Positions 44,116 to 54,394 of a DNA stretch of 64,000 nt are shown one piece after another. The position numbers and the translations under genes are program-made. The stretch covers positions 2,157,285 through 2,221,284 of the forward strand of contig NZ_CM001974.1 of NCBI RefSeq assembly GCF_000406105.1, in the 5' to 3' direction. Origin of the DNA: Dickeya chrysanthemi NCPPB 402 (GTDB lineage Bacteria > Pseudomonadota > Gammaproteobacteria > Enterobacterales > Enterobacteriaceae). The notes under the pieces are model-generated. The model worked only from the letters and a program-made list of their open reading frames with translations. It did not search any database and had not been told where the DNA came from. Each line of letters starts with the position of its first letter. Position 1 is the first letter of the stretch.

Positions 44116-45305
44116 CAGATGTCCCCCCGGGATTTCAGAATGTCGTGAACCGTAAAAATGTCTTTATCGCCGCGACCGGACAGATTAACCACCAGAATTT
44201 GCTCTTTCTCCGGTTCTGCTTTGATCATTTTCAACGCATGAGCTAACGCGTGTGATGACTCCAGCGCCGGGATGATGCCTTCATGACGCGACAATTCCTT
44301 AAACGCATTCAGCGCTTCATCGTCGGTGATCGAGACATAATCTGCACGTCCGATGCTGCTCAGGTGCGCGTGCTGCGGCCCGACCGAGGGGAAATCCAGA
44401 CCGGCTGAAATAGAGTATGACTCTTCTATCTGGCCGTCGTCGGTTTGCATCATCGGGGATTTCATACCGAAGTAGATACCGACGCGACCATGTTTCAGTG
44501 GTGCACCGTGATGCCCGGTTTCGATACCCAGACCCGCCGGCTCAACGCCAATCAACCGAACGGATGGTTCATCGATGAAGTCGGCGAACATACCGATAGC
44601 ATTGGAGCCGCCGCCAACGCAGGCCAGCACGGCATCGGGCAGACGACCTTCGTTTTCTTGCACCTGAATTTTGGTTTCTTCCCCTATCATGCGCTGAAAC
44701 TCCCGCACGATGGTGGGGTAAGGGTGAGGGCCGGCGGCGGTGCCAAGCAGATAATGAGCGGTTTCATAGCTGCCCGACCAGTCGCGCAACGCTTCGTTGC
44801 AGGCATCTTTCAGGGTGGAGGAACCACTGTGTACCGGAATCACTTCCGCTCCCATCAGCCTCATGCGGAACACGTTCGGCGACTGACGCTCAACGTCCTT
44901 GGCACCCATGTAAACGCGGCACTTCAACCCTAACAGCGCACAGGCCAACGCCGTGGCGACGCCATGCTGGCCGGCGCCGGTTTCGGCGATGATTTCCGTT
45001 TTTCCCATCCGTTTTGCCAGCAAGGCTTGCCCCAACACCTGGTTAGTCTTGTGAGCGCCACCGTGCAGCAGGTCTTCGCGTTTGAGATAGAGCGTGGTTC
45101 GGGTGCCTGCCGTCAGGTTCTTACACCGTGTCAGTGCGGTTGGGCGGCCGGCATAATTTTTCAGTAAATCGCTGAATTCAGACTGAAAAGCCGGGTCGCG
45201 TTGCGCGTCGACAAATGCCTCTTCCAACTGGCGCAGTGCCGGTATCAGGATCTGTGGTACATACTGACCACCAAATTCACCAAAATAAGGGTTTAGTAAC
45301 GTCAT
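44115..45305 (-). CDS. trpB: Tryptophan synthase beta chain
   Basis: PLP enzyme that joins indole and serine to tryptophan. 396 residues; the PLP lysine lies in GGAHKTNQV near residue 87, the phosphate-binding GGGSNAIG near 233, and FGGQYVP at the N-terminus. Full length. It is separated from trpCF by 17 bp and overlaps trpA by one base. Confidence 0.97.
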   Translation of the reverse strand: MTLLNPYFGEFGGQYVPQILIPALRQLEEAFVDAQRDPAFQSEFSDLLKNYAGRPTALTRCKNLTAGTRTTLYLKREDLLHGGAHKTNQVLGQALLAKRMGKTEIIAETGAGQHGVATALACALLGLKCRVYMGAKDVERQSPNVFRMRLMGAEVIPVHSGSSTLKDACNEALRDWSGSYETAHYLLGTAAGPHPYPTIVREFQRMIGEETKIQVQENEGRLPDAVLACVGGGSNAIGMFADFIDEPSVRLIGVEPAGLGIETGHHGAPLKHGRVGIYFGMKSPMMQTDDGQIEESYSISAGLDFPSVGPQHAHLSSIGRADYVSITDDEALNAFKELSRHEGIIPALESSHALAHALKMIKAEPEKEQILVVNLSGRGDKDIFTVHDILKSRGDI

Positions 45306-45322
45306 AATCAGCCTGTCTCTTG

Positions 45323-46720
45323 TTATTGACGAGAGGTGCGGCGCGGTTGTGCCGTACGCAGCGTCTGAAATACTGCCGCAATTTTCTGCGGATCCTTGAT
45401 GCCGGGTTGTGACTCTACGCCGGAATTGAAATCCAGCCCGGCGGCGCCGAGTTTCGCGGCCTGCGCCGCGTTATCCGGGCCGAGGCCGCCGGCCAACAGC
45501 ACCTGTTGCAGCGAGTGGCCCTGCAACAATGACCAGTCGAATGCCTGACCGCTGCCACCCTGACCGTTATCAAGCAGTACCCGATCAACGTGCGCGAGCG
45601 CCAGTGAAGGAAGGGTGTCGCCGACGCTTTGCGCTTTCCAGATCTGACAAGTCGCCGGTAACTGCGCGCGTAAGGCCGCGATGGTGGTGGCGTCTTCGTG
45701 CCCGTGTAACTGAACCGCTGCCAGTTGGAGCGAAGACGCGACTTCTGCAATCTCAGCCAGCGGCGCATCACGGAATACACCGACATAACGCAAGGGCGCA
45801 CCGGCCATGACTGTGCGAGCTTGTGACGTTGTCACGCAGCGTGGGGAACTGGCGACGAAGATCAACCCGCCGTATACGGCGCCCGCCTGAAAAGCAACTG
45901 CGGCATCGTCAGGCCGGGTCAACCCGCATACTTTGTTTTCTCCGAGAATGACACGGCGCACCGCCAGCGTCAGATCCTCTTCCTCCATTAACGAACTGCC
46001 GATCAGGAAACCATTGGCATACTGGCTCAATTCCTGAATCTGGGCATGGCGGCTAATACCGGACTCACTGATCACCACGACGTCGGCCGGCAGGCGCGGC
46101 GCCAGTGTTCGGGTGCGATTCAGATCGATGGAGAGATCGCGCAGGTCACGGTTGTTGATGCCGACCACACGTGCTTCCAGAGCAATCGCGCGTTCCAGTT
46201 CGGCTTCGTTGCTCACTTCCGTCAGAATGCCCATGTTCAGGCTGTGCGCCACCTGAGCCAACTGCCGGTACTGCACATCATCCAGCACCGACAGCATCAA
46301 CAGGATCGCATCGGCCTGATAGTAACGGGCCAGATAAATCTGATACGGATCGATAATGAAATCTTTGCACAGCACCGGCTGGGTTACTGCTGCGCTCACC
46401 TGGGTCAAAAAAGCGAAGTCGCCCTGAAAATATTTTTCATCGGTGAGTACTGAAATCGCGGAGGCGTAATCCTGATAAACCTGCGCGATGGCCACCGGGT
46501 CGAAATCAGCGCGAATCAATCCCTTGGAGGGGGAGGCCTTTTTGCATTCCAGAATAAATGCCGGGTTGACCTGTTTCAGCGACTGATAGAAATGGCGCGA
46601 GCTGGGCGTTACCTGCAGTTGGAAGCTGTCGAGCGGCTGTCGTTGTTGCCGCTCTGCGATCCACTGCGCTTTGTCTCGCACGATTTTGGTTAATACGGTT
46701 TCCTGCATTTGTATCATCAT
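45323..46720 (-). CDS. trpC: Indole-3-glycerol-phosphate synthase / phosphoribosylanthranilate isomerase fusion
   Basis: Bifunctional TrpC(F): the N-terminal half (about 1-255) closes indole-3-glycerol phosphate (catalytic lysines in [12 protein letters not shown] and [13 protein letters not shown]), the C-terminal half (about 260-465) isomerises phosphoribosylanthranilate (CGLTR near 260, [13 protein letters not shown] near 385). The fusion is normal for enterobacteria. The start is uncertain: ATG at 46720 or 46717 overlaps the trpD stop, and an ATG at 46708 has the best AGAGGA distance; I give the longest. Confidence 0.95.
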   Translation of the reverse strand: MMIQMQETVLTKIVRDKAQWIAERQQRQPLDSFQLQVTPSSRHFYQSLKQVNPAFILECKKASPSKGLIRADFDPVAIAQVYQDYASAISVLTDEKYFQGDFAFLTQVSAAVTQPVLCKDFIIDPYQIYLARYYQADAILLMLSVLDDVQYRQLAQVAHSLNMGILTEVSNEAELERAIALEARVVGINNRDLRDLSIDLNRTRTLAPRLPADVVVISESGISRHAQIQELSQYANGFLIGSSLMEEEDLTLAVRRVILGENKVCGLTRPDDAAVAFQAGAVYGGLIFVASSPRCVTTSQARTVMAGAPLRYVGVFRDAPLAEIAEVASSLQLAAVQLHGHEDATTIAALRAQLPATCQIWKAQSVGDTLPSLALAHVDRVLLDNGQGGSGQAFDWSLLQGHSLQQVLLAGGLGPDNAAQAAKLGAAGLDFNSGVESQPGIKDPQKIAAVFQTLRTAQPRRTSRQ

Positions 46721-47715
46721 CCTCTGGTTGCCAGATCCAGCACGCGCTGGTAGGCCTGGCCACTATGAATCACATCCAACGCCTGTTGGGCATTCTGCCG
46801 TAGATCTTCGTGTCCGAACAGTTTCAACAGTAACGCCACGTTGGCCGCAACGGCTGCGTCATGCGCGGGTTGGCCTTTACCCTGCAGTAAGCGGGCCAGA
46901 ATATCACGGTTTTCTTCCGGCGTGCCGCCCAGCAAGTCATCCAGCGCGAAGGAATCCAACCCGAAATCATCGGGCGTCAACTGGTAGGTTTCCACCTTGC
47001 CGTCACGCAGCTCGGCCACCTCGGTCGGCGCATGGATCGCCACTTCGTCCATGCCGCCGCCGTGCACCACGGCGGCACGTTGATATCCCAGCACCTTCAG
47101 CGTTTCGGCAATCGGTGTTACCAATTCGGGACGATAGACGCCGATCAGCGCCAGCGGCGGACGCGCCGGGTTGATCAACGGCCCTAATACGTTGAACAAG
47201 GTCCGGGTTTTCAGTTGCTGGCGGACCGGCATTGCGTGGCGGAAACCGGTATGGTATTGCGGCGCGAACAGAAAACACACGCCCAGATCGTCCAATGCCT
47301 GACGCGATACTTCCGCCGACATATCAAGCTTAATGCCGAACGCCGCCAATAAATCCGACGATCCGGAACGGCTGGAAACGCTACGGTTGCCGTGTTTGGC
47401 GACTTTTAACCCACATGCGGCAGCGACAAAGGCACTGGCGGTGGAAATATTGATGCTGTTGGAGCCGTCTCCGCCGGTGCCGACGATATCGGCGAACAGG
47501 TAGTCAGGCCGAGGAAACGGCCTGGCATCCGCCAGCAGTGCGGTGGCGGCGCCGGCGATTTCATCCGGGTGTTCTCCCCGCACCTTCATGCTGATTAATG
47601 CCGCCGCCAGTTGCGTCGGCTCCAGTTCGCCCTGAATGATGGCGGCAAACAGCTGCTGGCTTTCTGCCTGGCTCAGGATGTCGGCGCGGTACAGTTTTTC
47701 AAGAATCGATTGCAT
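46717..47715 (-). CDS. trpD: Anthranilate phosphoribosyltransferase, separate gene
   Basis: Transfers phosphoribose from PRPP to anthranilate. 332 residues as an independent protein, with the PRPP-binding [11 protein letters not shown] near residue 80 and [15 protein letters not shown] near 107. I use the ATG at 47715 with AAGGAGA seven bases upstream; the frame runs six codons further. In E. coli this domain is fused behind TrpG; here trpG ends 18 bp before this start with its own stop codon, so the proteins are separate, as in Serratia. Confidence 0.96.
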   Translation of the reverse strand: MQSILEKLYRADILSQAESQQLFAAIIQGELEPTQLAAALISMKVRGEHPDEIAGAATALLADARPFPRPDYLFADIVGTGGDGSNSINISTASAFVAAACGLKVAKHGNRSVSSRSGSSDLLAAFGIKLDMSAEVSRQALDDLGVCFLFAPQYHTGFRHAMPVRQQLKTRTLFNVLGPLINPARPPLALIGVYRPELVTPIAETLKVLGYQRAAVVHGGGMDEVAIHAPTEVAELRDGKVETYQLTPDDFGLDSFALDDLLGGTPEENRDILARLLQGKGQPAHDAAVAANVALLLKLFGHEDLRQNAQQALDVIHSGQAYQRVLDLATRG

Positions 47716-47733
47716 GGTGGTGTCTCCTTCCAT

Positions 47734-48312
47734 TCAGGCCAATGCCCAGTCCAGTGTCTGATTCAGCAGACGCGCGCCGTGAGTCGTCAGGATGGATTCC
47801 GGGTGGAACTGGAAACCGCAGACGCGATGCTCATCGTGGCGCACCGCCATCACCATGCCGTTAAAGCTGGCGTTAATTACCAGTTCGGCCGGGATGTTGC
47901 TCCCCACCAGCGAATGATAGCGTGCGACCGGCAACGGGCTGGGAAGACCGTTGAACATCGCCTGACCGTCGTGCTCAACACTGGACGCTTTACCATGCAG
48001 AATTTCACCGGCCTGACCGACATGGCCGCCATAGGCTTCGACAATGGCCTGATGACCCAGGCAGATACCGATGATCGGTAACTGACCGCGCAAACGTTGC
48101 AACAAGGCCGGCATACAACCGGCTTCGGACGGCGTGCCGGGGCCGGGTGACAGCATCAGCACCGGCTTTTCCAGGTGTTGCAGTCGGTCGATAATGATGT
48201 CGGCCGGCAGTTGGTTACGGTATACCACCACGTTGTGGCCGCTGGCGCGCAACTGGTCGACCAGGTTATAGGTAAAGGAGTCGATATTATCGAGCAACAG
48301 GATATCGGCCAT
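47734..48312 (-). CDS. trpG: Anthranilate synthase component II (glutamine amidotransferase), separate gene
   Basis: Supplies ammonia from glutamine to TrpE. 192 residues, class I amidotransferase with nucleophile C84 in GICLGHQA and the His-Glu pair in HPESILT near residue 170. The N-terminus [14 protein letters not shown] is typical. It overlaps trpE by one base and is not fused to TrpD. Confidence 0.96.
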   Translation of the reverse strand: MADILLLDNIDSFTYNLVDQLRASGHNVVVYRNQLPADIIIDRLQHLEKPVLMLSPGPGTPSEAGCMPALLQRLRGQLPIIGICLGHQAIVEAYGGHVGQAGEILHGKASSVEHDGQAMFNGLPSPLPVARYHSLVGSNIPAELVINASFNGMVMAVRHDEHRVCGFQFHPESILTTHGARLLNQTLDWALA

Positions 48313-49874
48313 CAGAATACCTCCCGGGCATGATGCGCACTGGCAATCGCGCGCAGAACCGCGCGGGCTTTGTTACGAGTCTCATCGGCTTCGGCCTGCG
48401 GGTGGGAATCCAGAACCACGCCGGCGCCGGCCTGCACGGTAGCGATGCCGTCTTCGACATAAGCGGAGCGGATCACGATGCAGGTGTCGAGGTCGCCACG
48501 GGCGGTGAAGTAGCCTACGGCGCCACCGTAGCTGCCGCGGCGGGTTTTCTCACTTTCTGCGATCAACTGCATTGCGCGTACTTTGGGCGCGCCGCTCAGC
48601 GTGCCCATGTTCATACAGGCGCGGTAGGCGTGCAGTACATCGAGATCTGCGCGCAGGGTGCCGACCACGCGGGACACCAGATGCATCACGAATGAATAAC
48701 GGTCTACCTTGGTCAGGTCCGCCACATAGCGGCTGCCGGGTTCACAGATTCGCGCCAGATCGTTGCGGGCCAGATCCACCAGCATCAGGTGTTCGGCCAG
48801 CTCTTTATGGTCGGTACGCATTTCCAGCTCGATACGGCTGTCCAGATCCCGGTCCAACGAACCGTCGGCATGGCGCCCGCGAGGGCGAGTGCCGGCGATA
48901 GGATAAATTTCAATTTGACGGCTGACGGCGTCGTATTTGAGCGAACTTTCCGGCGATGCGCCGAACAACGTGAAATCCTGGTCCTGCATGTAGAACATGT
49001 AAGGGCTGGGGTTATTGTCTTTCAGCGTCTGGTAGGCGGCCAGCGGCGATGGGCACGGCAATGAAAAACGACGGGACGGCACCACCTGGAAGATTTCACC
49101 GATGCGGATCGCCTGTTGCATCTGGCTGACGACGGCGCCGTAGTCCTCATCGCTCTGATTGCAGGTCAGCGTCATGGTGTCGACCGTCTGACAAGGTAAC
49201 GCCGGAGCGGGCTGACGTAACTGGTGCTGCAACTGTTCCAAACGTTGTTGCAAACGCTGACGCTCCGTGGCGTCGGGGGTGAACAGGCTGGCTTGCAGAT
49301 GGGTTGAGCGTTGTTGGTGATCCACGACCAGCAGGGTTTCCGCCAGATAAAAACAGTAATCCGGGCAGCGCTGCTGTTGGCTGAGCGGCGGCAAACTTTC
49401 AAAACCAGCCACCAGGTCGTAGGCAAACAGCCCGCCGAAAAACATCGCTTCCCGTTCGTTTTCCGGGCATACCACCAACGTCAGCAGTTGGCGCAGCGCG
49501 TCAAACACCGACAGGGAACGCAGGCGCGCGTCTTCATCCTGCATGATATCTATAGCCGGGAAGGTCAGCTCACGGCTGTTTGGGTGTGCATTCACGCGGA
49601 CATCGGCAGGCAGTGCCTTATCCAGCAGCGGCAACAGTGCTGCGCCGTTGGCTGTCAGCGCCTGAATCGACACCTGTGTGCCGAGGGCGGTAATGCGCAA
49701 GGCGCTGTCGACTATCAGCAGGCTTTGCAGATTCTGCTTGTTGTCGATCTCGGCTGACTCCAACAGCAGCGTTGCCGGACGGGCGCCGCACAGTTGGTGA
49801 AACGTCGCGCTGGGGTCGTTGCGGTATTCGGCTCCGACGCGTAGCAGCTCAAGTTCAGGTTGTGGTGTTTGCAT
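48312..49874 (-). CDS. trpE: Anthranilate synthase component I
   Basis: Converts chorismate to anthranilate using ammonia from TrpG; first committed step of tryptophan synthesis and feedback-inhibited by tryptophan (allosteric site around LLES at residues 38-41). 520 residues with the chorismate-binding core blocks [25 protein letters not shown] and [10 protein letters not shown]. The ATG at 49874 gives the E. coli-like N-terminus; the upstream ATG at 49898 lies in the attenuator region. First structural gene after the leader. Confidence 0.97.
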   Translation of the reverse strand: MQTPQPELELLRVGAEYRNDPSATFHQLCGARPATLLLESAEIDNKQNLQSLLIVDSALRITALGTQVSIQALTANGAALLPLLDKALPADVRVNAHPNSRELTFPAIDIMQDEDARLRSLSVFDALRQLLTLVVCPENEREAMFFGGLFAYDLVAGFESLPPLSQQQRCPDYCFYLAETLLVVDHQQRSTHLQASLFTPDATERQRLQQRLEQLQHQLRQPAPALPCQTVDTMTLTCNQSDEDYGAVVSQMQQAIRIGEIFQVVPSRRFSLPCPSPLAAYQTLKDNNPSPYMFYMQDQDFTLFGASPESSLKYDAVSRQIEIYPIAGTRPRGRHADGSLDRDLDSRIELEMRTDHKELAEHLMLVDLARNDLARICEPGSRYVADLTKVDRYSFVMHLVSRVVGTLRADLDVLHAYRACMNMGTLSGAPKVRAMQLIAESEKTRRGSYGGAVGYFTARGDLDTCIVIRSAYVEDGIATVQAGAGVVLDSHPQAEADETRNKARAVLRAIASAHHAREVF

Positions 49875-49898
49875 GGTGTCTACTCGTATTTTGTCCAT

Positions 49899-49923
49899 AA
49901 AAAAACCCGCGATCAGCGGGCTT
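49899..49923 (-). terminator. trp attenuator terminator
   Basis: On the minus strand AGCCCGC-TGATC-GCGGGTTTTTTT sits 25 bp before the trpE start: a compact stem with seven T residues, the same design as the E. coli trp attenuator. A GCGGG segment at the end of the leader peptide gene can pair with the CCCGC arm to form the alternative antiterminator. Confidence 0.9.
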
Positions 49924-49957
49924 CAGGATAGGCATGTCAGAAAATGGCGATGCGTCA

Positions 49958-50029
49958 TCACTTTACCCGCAACAGGGAGAAGCGCCACCAACCAGCATGA
50001 TGTTTCAGTGTCAGGGTCGTTACCGTCAT
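49958..50029 (-). CDS. trpL: trp operon leader peptide
   Basis: 23-codon open frame with two adjacent Trp codons followed by Arg (GWWRFS), the regulatory signature of TrpL. When charged tRNA-Trp is scarce the ribosome stalls here and the attenuator does not form. The ATG at 50029 has GAGG nine bases upstream; an ATG at 50035 would give 25 residues but leaves only three bases of spacing. E. coli TrpL has 14 residues; here the Trp pair is at 14-15 and eight residues follow. Confidence 0.85.
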   Translation of the reverse strand: MTVTTLTLKHHAGWWRFSLLRVK

Positions 50030-50064
50030 CGCCATTATCCTCGTTATCTTTCGTGTTGAACTTG

Positions 50065-50099
50065 CGTACTAGTAAACTGGAACGAGGCGGGGAAGTCAA
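50065..50099 (-). promoter_or_regulatory. trp promoter and TrpR operator
   Basis: TTGACT (50099-50094), a 17-bp spacer and TTTACT (50076-50071) form the promoter. The sequence TTTACTAGTACGCAAGTTC across the -10 is almost identical to the E. coli trp promoter-operator, where TrpR binds ACTAGT-centred half-sites. Only one half-site (ACTAGTACG) is well kept here; the other is degenerate (TTCCAGTT). Confidence 0.82.
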
Positions 50100-50246
50100 T
50101 AACATTCCATCCGATTTTTTCGGGGAGATGTCTGGCTGGCGATGGCGGGCTAGCGACTTGCCTGCACCAACCGAACTTTTTTCCTTTTTAGCCAGGTTGA
50201 TGGCATCATGCCGCCTGACATTTTCTGAAACAGAGAGACACCTGCC

Positions 50247-51119
50247 GTGCCAGATGAGTTGCCGGTATCACCGGCGTTTCCCCTGTATGACCTGCATAGC
50301 CATACCACCGCGTCTGATGGCTTGCTGACGCCGACCGAACTGGTGCGGCGGGCGGTGAGTATGCGCGTCAGCGTGCTGGCGATCACCGACCACGACACCA
50401 CGGCGGGGTTAGATGAAGCGCGTGCCGCTATTGTGCAACAGGTGTTGCCGTTGCGGTTGATTTCCGGCGTCGAGATTTCCACCGTATGGGAAAATCACGA
50501 GATCCATATCGTTGGGCTGGGGATGGATTGCCACCATCCGGCGTTGACCTCGTTACTGCAACGGCAGGTGCAGTACCGCCGGCAGCGTGCCGAACAGATT
50601 GCACAGCGGCTGGAAAAAGCGCTGATCCCCGATGCGCTGGTCGGGACATCCCGGTTGGCGGACGGCGGAATGATCACCCGCGGGCATTTTGCACGCTATC
50701 TGGTGGAACTGGGGAAAGCCGATACCGTGGCACAGGTATTTAAAAAATATTTGGCTAAAGGGAAAACCGGCTATGTGCCGCCACAGTGGTGTACAATACA
50801 GCAAGCCGTGGACGCTATCCGCCAGTCGGGCGGGGTTGCGGTGCTGGCTCACCCAGGGCGTTACGATCTTACCGCCAAATGGCTGAAACGGCTGATGGGG
50901 CACGTTGCCGATTGTGGTGCAGAAGCAATGGAAATCGCCCAGTGTCAGCAGGCGCCGGACGAGCGTTCACAACTGGCGCGTTATGCGCAGGACTATCACT
51001 TGTTGGGGTCGCAAGGGTCGGATTTTCACCAGCCCTGCGCCTGGATAGAGCTGGGACGAAAATTATGGTTGCCCGCAGGCGTGGAACCTGTCTGGCAGCA
51101 TCCGGCGTTGGCCGTCTGA
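50247..51119 (+). CDS. rnm: PHP-domain 5'-3' exoribonuclease RNase AM (YciV/TrpH)
   Basis: Metal-dependent PHP-fold nuclease, 290 residues, that in E. coli matures the 5' ends of ribosomal RNAs and acts on short oligonucleotides. Metal-binding motifs in order: DLHSHTTASDG near residue 14, AITDHDTT near 50, the glutamate in SGVEIST near 75, HPGRYD near 196 and GSDFHQP near 255. The GTG at 50247 has GAGAGA upstream. It is divergent from trpE, as in E. coli. Confidence 0.92.
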   Translation: MPDELPVSPAFPLYDLHSHTTASDGLLTPTELVRRAVSMRVSVLAITDHDTTAGLDEARAAIVQQVLPLRLISGVEISTVWENHEIHIVGLGMDCHHPALTSLLQRQVQYRRQRAEQIAQRLEKALIPDALVGTSRLADGGMITRGHFARYLVELGKADTVAQVFKKYLAKGKTGYVPPQWCTIQQAVDAIRQSGGVAVLAHPGRYDLTAKWLKRLMGHVADCGAEAMEIAQCQQAPDERSQLARYAQDYHLLGSQGSDFHQPCAWIELGRKLWLPAGVEPVWQHPALAV

Positions 51120-51238
51120 GTTCCCCTATCACCACAACATCCGTACCGCTCGTTATACGTACAGTACTTTACGGCGATGCCACACCGATTGTGGCGGTTT
51201 GCCGAGGCTGTACGTTTTAAGAAGGCAGAGGACGTAGC

Positions 51239-51859
51239 ATGAGTCAGTTTTTCTATATTCATCCGCAGAATCCGCAACCGCGTCTGATTAACCAGGCCGT
51301 GGAGATCTTGCGTAAAGGCGGCGTGATCGTTTATCCCACCGATTCGGGATACGCGCTTGGGTGTATGTTGGAAGATAAAGCCGCAATGGAGCGGATTTGC
51401 CGTATTCGCTCTCTGGATCAGAATCACAATTTTACCCTGATGTGTCGCGATTTGTCGGAGCTGTCGTCTTACGCGTATGTGGATAATGCGGCGTTTCGTT
51501 TGATCAAGAATAATACGCCAGGCAATTACACCTTCATTCTTAAGGCGACCAAAGAGGTGCCGCGCCGCCTGATGAATGAGAAACGCAAAACCATCGGTAT
51601 GCGCGTGCCGTCTAACCCGATTGCTCTCGGGTTGCTGGCGGTGCTGAATGAGCCGTTGATGTCGACCACGCTGATGTTGCCGGGCAATGATTTTGCCGAA
51701 TCCGATCCGGAAGAAATTCAGGAACGGCTGGGTAAACTGGTGGATTTGGTGATTCACGGCGGCTTCCTGGGGCAACAGCCCACGACCGTTATCGACCTGA
51801 CCGAATCCGTGCCGGTTGTAGCCCGTGAAGGCACCGGCGACGTGACGCCGTTTTTGTAA
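51239..51859 (+). CDS. yciO: YciO (Sua5/YrdC/YciO family)
   Basis: 206-residue protein of the YrdC-like double-stranded-RNA-binding fold. Relatives make the threonylcarbamoyl-AMP used for tRNA t6A; the YciO branch is a paralogue with weak or no such activity, so its role is open. Blocks seen: [15 protein letters not shown] near residue 28, [23 protein letters not shown] near 100-122. ATG at 51239 with AGGCAGAGG upstream. A 14-bp tandem duplication covers its stop codon. Confidence 0.92.
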   Translation: MSQFFYIHPQNPQPRLINQAVEILRKGGVIVYPTDSGYALGCMLEDKAAMERICRIRSLDQNHNFTLMCRDLSELSSYAYVDNAAFRLIKNNTPGNYTFILKATKEVPRRLMNEKRKTIGMRVPSNPIALGLLAVLNEPLMSTTLMLPGNDFAESDPEEIQERLGKLVDLVIHGGFLGQQPTTVIDLTESVPVVAREGTGDVTPFL

Positions 51860-51872
51860 CGCCGTTTTTGTA
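51845..51872 (+). repeat. 14-bp tandem duplication over the yciO stop
   Basis: ACGCCGTTTTTGTA occurs twice without a spacer (51845-51858, 51859-51872). The first copy encodes the last residues and part of the TAA stop of yciO; the second is non-coding. It looks like a recent replication-slippage event. Confidence 0.95.
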
Positions 51873-51929
51873 ACACATAAGCTCTGCGGCCCGCGGTTTC
51901 CGGGCGACTCATCTCGCTCTAACATTTGG

Positions 51930-51958
51930 CATACAAATGGCTCGAATCAGGGTATAAT
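51930..51958 (+). promoter_or_regulatory. Probable rluB promoter
   Basis: A consensus -10 TATAAT at 51953-51958 with a weaker -35 CATACA at 51930-51935, 17 bp apart. Start of transcription would be near 51965, giving a leader of about 100 nt for rluB. Confidence 0.6.
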
Positions 51959-51968
51959 CGCAAAATTA

Positions 51969-52003
51969 CGCGTTAACTCTTTATTTTTTCATGGGTTAAC
52001 GCG
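51969..52003 (+). promoter_or_regulatory. 5'-terminal hairpin in the rluB leader
   Basis: Perfect 9-bp stem CGCGTTAAC / GTTAACGCG with a 17-nt T-rich loop, starting within a few bases of the predicted transcription start. A run of nine C residues follows at 52026-52034, before the ribosome site AGAGG. Could affect stability or translation of the mRNA. Confidence 0.55.
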
Positions 52004-52067
52004 ATTTCTAAGTCATCATGACATTCCCCCCCCCGACGCCTGTGAAGGCGACATCAGAGGTTGCTCA

Positions 52068-52964
52068 ATGAGCGAAAAGCTACAGAAAGTGCTGGCGCGT
52101 GCAGGGCACGGTTCACGCCGCGAAATTGAAAGTATGATTGAAGCCGGGCGCATTAGCGTCGACGGCAAAATTGCTACGCTGGGGGACCGTGTCGAGGTGA
52201 CCCGGGCGACTAAAATTCGTATCGACGGGCATGTGGTATCGGTACGTGAAACCGAAGAGGCTGTCTGCCGCGTATTAATGTATTACAAACCGGAAGGCGA
52301 GCTTTGTACCCGCAGCGACCCGGAAGGGCGGCCAACGGTATTTGACCGTCTGCCGCGTATTCAGGGATACCGTTGGGTGGCGGTTGGTCGTCTGGATGTG
52401 AATACATCCGGGTTATTGTTGTTCACAACGGACGGCGAACTGGCGAACCGCCTGATGCATCCCAGTCGTGAAGTGGAACGTGAGTATGCCGTACGCGTGT
52501 TCGGCGAGGTGGGCGATGACAAAATTCGTCAGTTGAGCAAAGGTGTACAACTGGACGACGGCCCGGCGGCATTCCGTTCGATTCGCTATCAGGGCGGCGA
52601 AGGGTTGAACCAGTGGTACAACGTAACCCTGACTGAAGGCCGCAACCGCGAAGTGCGCCGTTTGTGGGAAGCGGTCGGTGTACAAGTGAGCCGCCTGATT
52701 CGTGTGCGTTACGGCGACATTCAGTTACCGAAGGGGCTGCCGCGCGGCGGCTGGATGGAGATGAAACTGACCGACGTTAACTATCTGCGTGAACTGGTGC
52801 AGTTGACGCCGGAAACCGTCAGTAAACTGCCGGTGGAGCGTGAACGTCGCCGGGTGAAAGCCAACCAGATACGCCGTGCGGTGAAACGTCATGGTGGTCA
52901 GGCCGGTAGTAATAATCGCCCGGCCGGTAGCCGTCGCAATGCGCCGAAGCGCAATGGCGGCTGA
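52068..52964 (+). CDS. rluB: 23S rRNA pseudouridine(2605) synthase
   Basis: Isomerises U2605 in the peptidyl-transferase region of 23S rRNA. 298 residues: N-terminal S4 RNA-binding domain (about 1-60, [15 protein letters not shown]), RsuA-type catalytic domain with the aspartate in [12 protein letters not shown] near residue 110, and a basic C-terminal tail ([19 protein letters not shown]). ATG at 52068. In E. coli yciQ lies between yciO and rluB; it is missing here. Confidence 0.96.
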   Translation: MSEKLQKVLARAGHGSRREIESMIEAGRISVDGKIATLGDRVEVTRATKIRIDGHVVSVRETEEAVCRVLMYYKPEGELCTRSDPEGRPTVFDRLPRIQGYRWVAVGRLDVNTSGLLLFTTDGELANRLMHPSREVEREYAVRVFGEVGDDKIRQLSKGVQLDDGPAAFRSIRYQGGEGLNQWYNVTLTEGRNREVRRLWEAVGVQVSRLIRVRYGDIQLPKGLPRGGWMEMKLTDVNYLRELVQLTPETVSKLPVERERRRVKANQIRRAVKRHGGQAGSNNRPAGSRRNAPKRNGG

Positions 52965-53020
52965 GTTGCCTGGCCGACGCTGCGCCCGCGGGTACAGCGT
53001 CGGCCTTCCGTCGTTATCCC

Positions 53021-53611
53021 TTACCAGTCGATCCCTTGTTGGGCCTGAATGCCGGCATCAAAGGCATGTTTCACCGGCCGCATCTCCGTTACCGTATCCG
53101 CCAGTTCCAGCACATCGCGATGGCAACCCCGGCCGGTAACGATGACGCTCTGATGCGTCGGGCGTTGTCGCAGAGCGGTAATCACTTCTTCAAGCGGCAA
53201 ATAGTCGTAGCTGAGCATATAGGTCAACTCGTCGAGCACCACCAGATCGAGCGAGTCATCGGCCAGCATACGTAAGCCATGCTGCCAGACACGCCTGGCT
53301 GCGTCGGTATCTGTCTGGCGATTCTGGGTATCCCAGGTAAAGCCGGTCGCCATCACCTGAAATTCCACCCCATGCTGTTGCAACAGATTTTTTTCGCCGT
53401 TCGGCCATTCGCCTTTGATGAACTGGATCACTCCCGCTTTCAGACCGTGGCCTACGGCTCGGGTTACTGTGCCGAAGGCGGCGGTGGTTTTACCTTTACC
53501 ATTGCCGGTAAACACCATCAGGATGCCGCGCACGTTGGTGGCGGCGGCAATACGGGCGTCTACCTTTTCTTTGAGGCGCTGCTGACGTTGCTGATGACGA
53601 TCATCACTCAT
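53021..53611 (-). CDS. btuR: Corrinoid adenosyltransferase (CobA/BtuR type)
   Basis: Transfers the adenosyl group from ATP to cob(I)alamin, making coenzyme B12 from salvaged corrinoids. 196 residues with the P-loop GNGKGKTTAAFG at 36-47, the conserved QVMATGFTWDTQ block near 95 and LDELTYML near 127. I use the ATG at 53611 with AAGGA eight bases upstream. It lies 21 bp behind yciK on the same strand, the E. coli order. Confidence 0.95.
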   Translation of the reverse strand: MSDDRHQQRQQRLKEKVDARIAAATNVRGILMVFTGNGKGKTTAAFGTVTRAVGHGLKAGVIQFIKGEWPNGEKNLLQQHGVEFQVMATGFTWDTQNRQTDTDAARRVWQHGLRMLADDSLDLVVLDELTYMLSYDYLPLEEVITALRQRPTHQSVIVTGRGCHRDVLELADTVTEMRPVKHAFDAGIQAQQGIDW

Positions 53612-53632
53612 GAGTGGGTATCCTTCGTTCAA

Positions 53633-54394
53633 TCACTCGGCCGGGCCGGGTTTCCGTCCTGGTTGGGCATCAAAGCTCATGCCGGTTTTGCGACGGCTGT
53701 CGTCTCCCATCAGATACAGGTAAAGCGGCATGATATCCGCCGGGGTTTTAAGTTTATTCGGGTCTTCGTCGGGGAAGGCCGAAGCACGCATTGAAGTTCG
53801 CGTGCCGCCGGGATTGATGCAGTTGACCCGCAGGCTACGGTTACGGTATTCCTCAGCCAGAACCTGCATCATACCTTCGGTGGCAAACTTGGATACGGAG
53901 TAAGCCCCCCAGTTGGCGCGCCCCTGACGGCCAACGCTTGAACTGGTGAAAATCAGCGACGGGCTGGCCGATTTCAGTAATAACGGCAATAGCGCCTGCG
54001 TCAGCATAAAGGTGGCATTAACGTTAACCTGCATGACCTGATGCCAGGTGGTGGCAGATTGTTCCGCCATCGGTACGACGTCGCCCAGCAGTCCGGCATT
54101 GTGCAGCACGCCGTCCAGGCGAGGTAGCGCCTGACCGATCTGGCCGGCGATCTGAATGAAGTCATGATGACTGGCGGTTAGCATATCGCAGGGAATCAGG
54201 TAACTGTGGGTACCGCATTCCTGCAGGATCTGTTGCTCCACATCCTGCAATTTACTTTCGGTACGCCCCAGCAACACCAATCGTGCGCCGTAGCGCGCGT
54301 AGGTCAGGGCGGCTTCGCGGCCAATACCGTCACCGGCGCCCGTCACCAGAATAATGCGGTGTTGTAACAGGTCTTGTTTAGGTTGGTAATGCAA
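53633..54394 (-). CDS. yciK: YciK, short-chain dehydrogenase/reductase
   Basis: NAD(P)-dependent oxidoreductase of the classical SDR type, 253 residues, substrate unknown. Rossmann motif TGAGDGIG at residues 18-25, NAG near 94, active-site serine in FTSSSVG near 150 and YSVSK near 162-166 are all intact. Upstream of btuR, likely one transcript. Divergent from sohB. Confidence 0.93.
   Translation of the reverse strand: MHYQPKQDLLQHRIILVTGAGDGIGREAALTYARYGARLVLLGRTESKLQDVEQQILQECGTHSYLIPCDMLTASHHDFIQIAGQIGQALPRLDGVLHNAGLLGDVVPMAEQSATTWHQVMQVNVNATFMLTQALLPLLLKSASPSLIFTSSSVGRQGRANWGAYSVSKFATEGMMQVLAEEYRNRSLRVNCINPGGTRTSMRASAFPDEDPNKLKTPADIMPLYLYLMGDDSRRKTGMSFDAQPGRKPGPAE

Noticed and set aside
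51026..51925. 299-residue open frame on the minus strand over yciO
   Set aside because: Antisense to yciO and the end of rnm, both with strong homology; no domain recognised.
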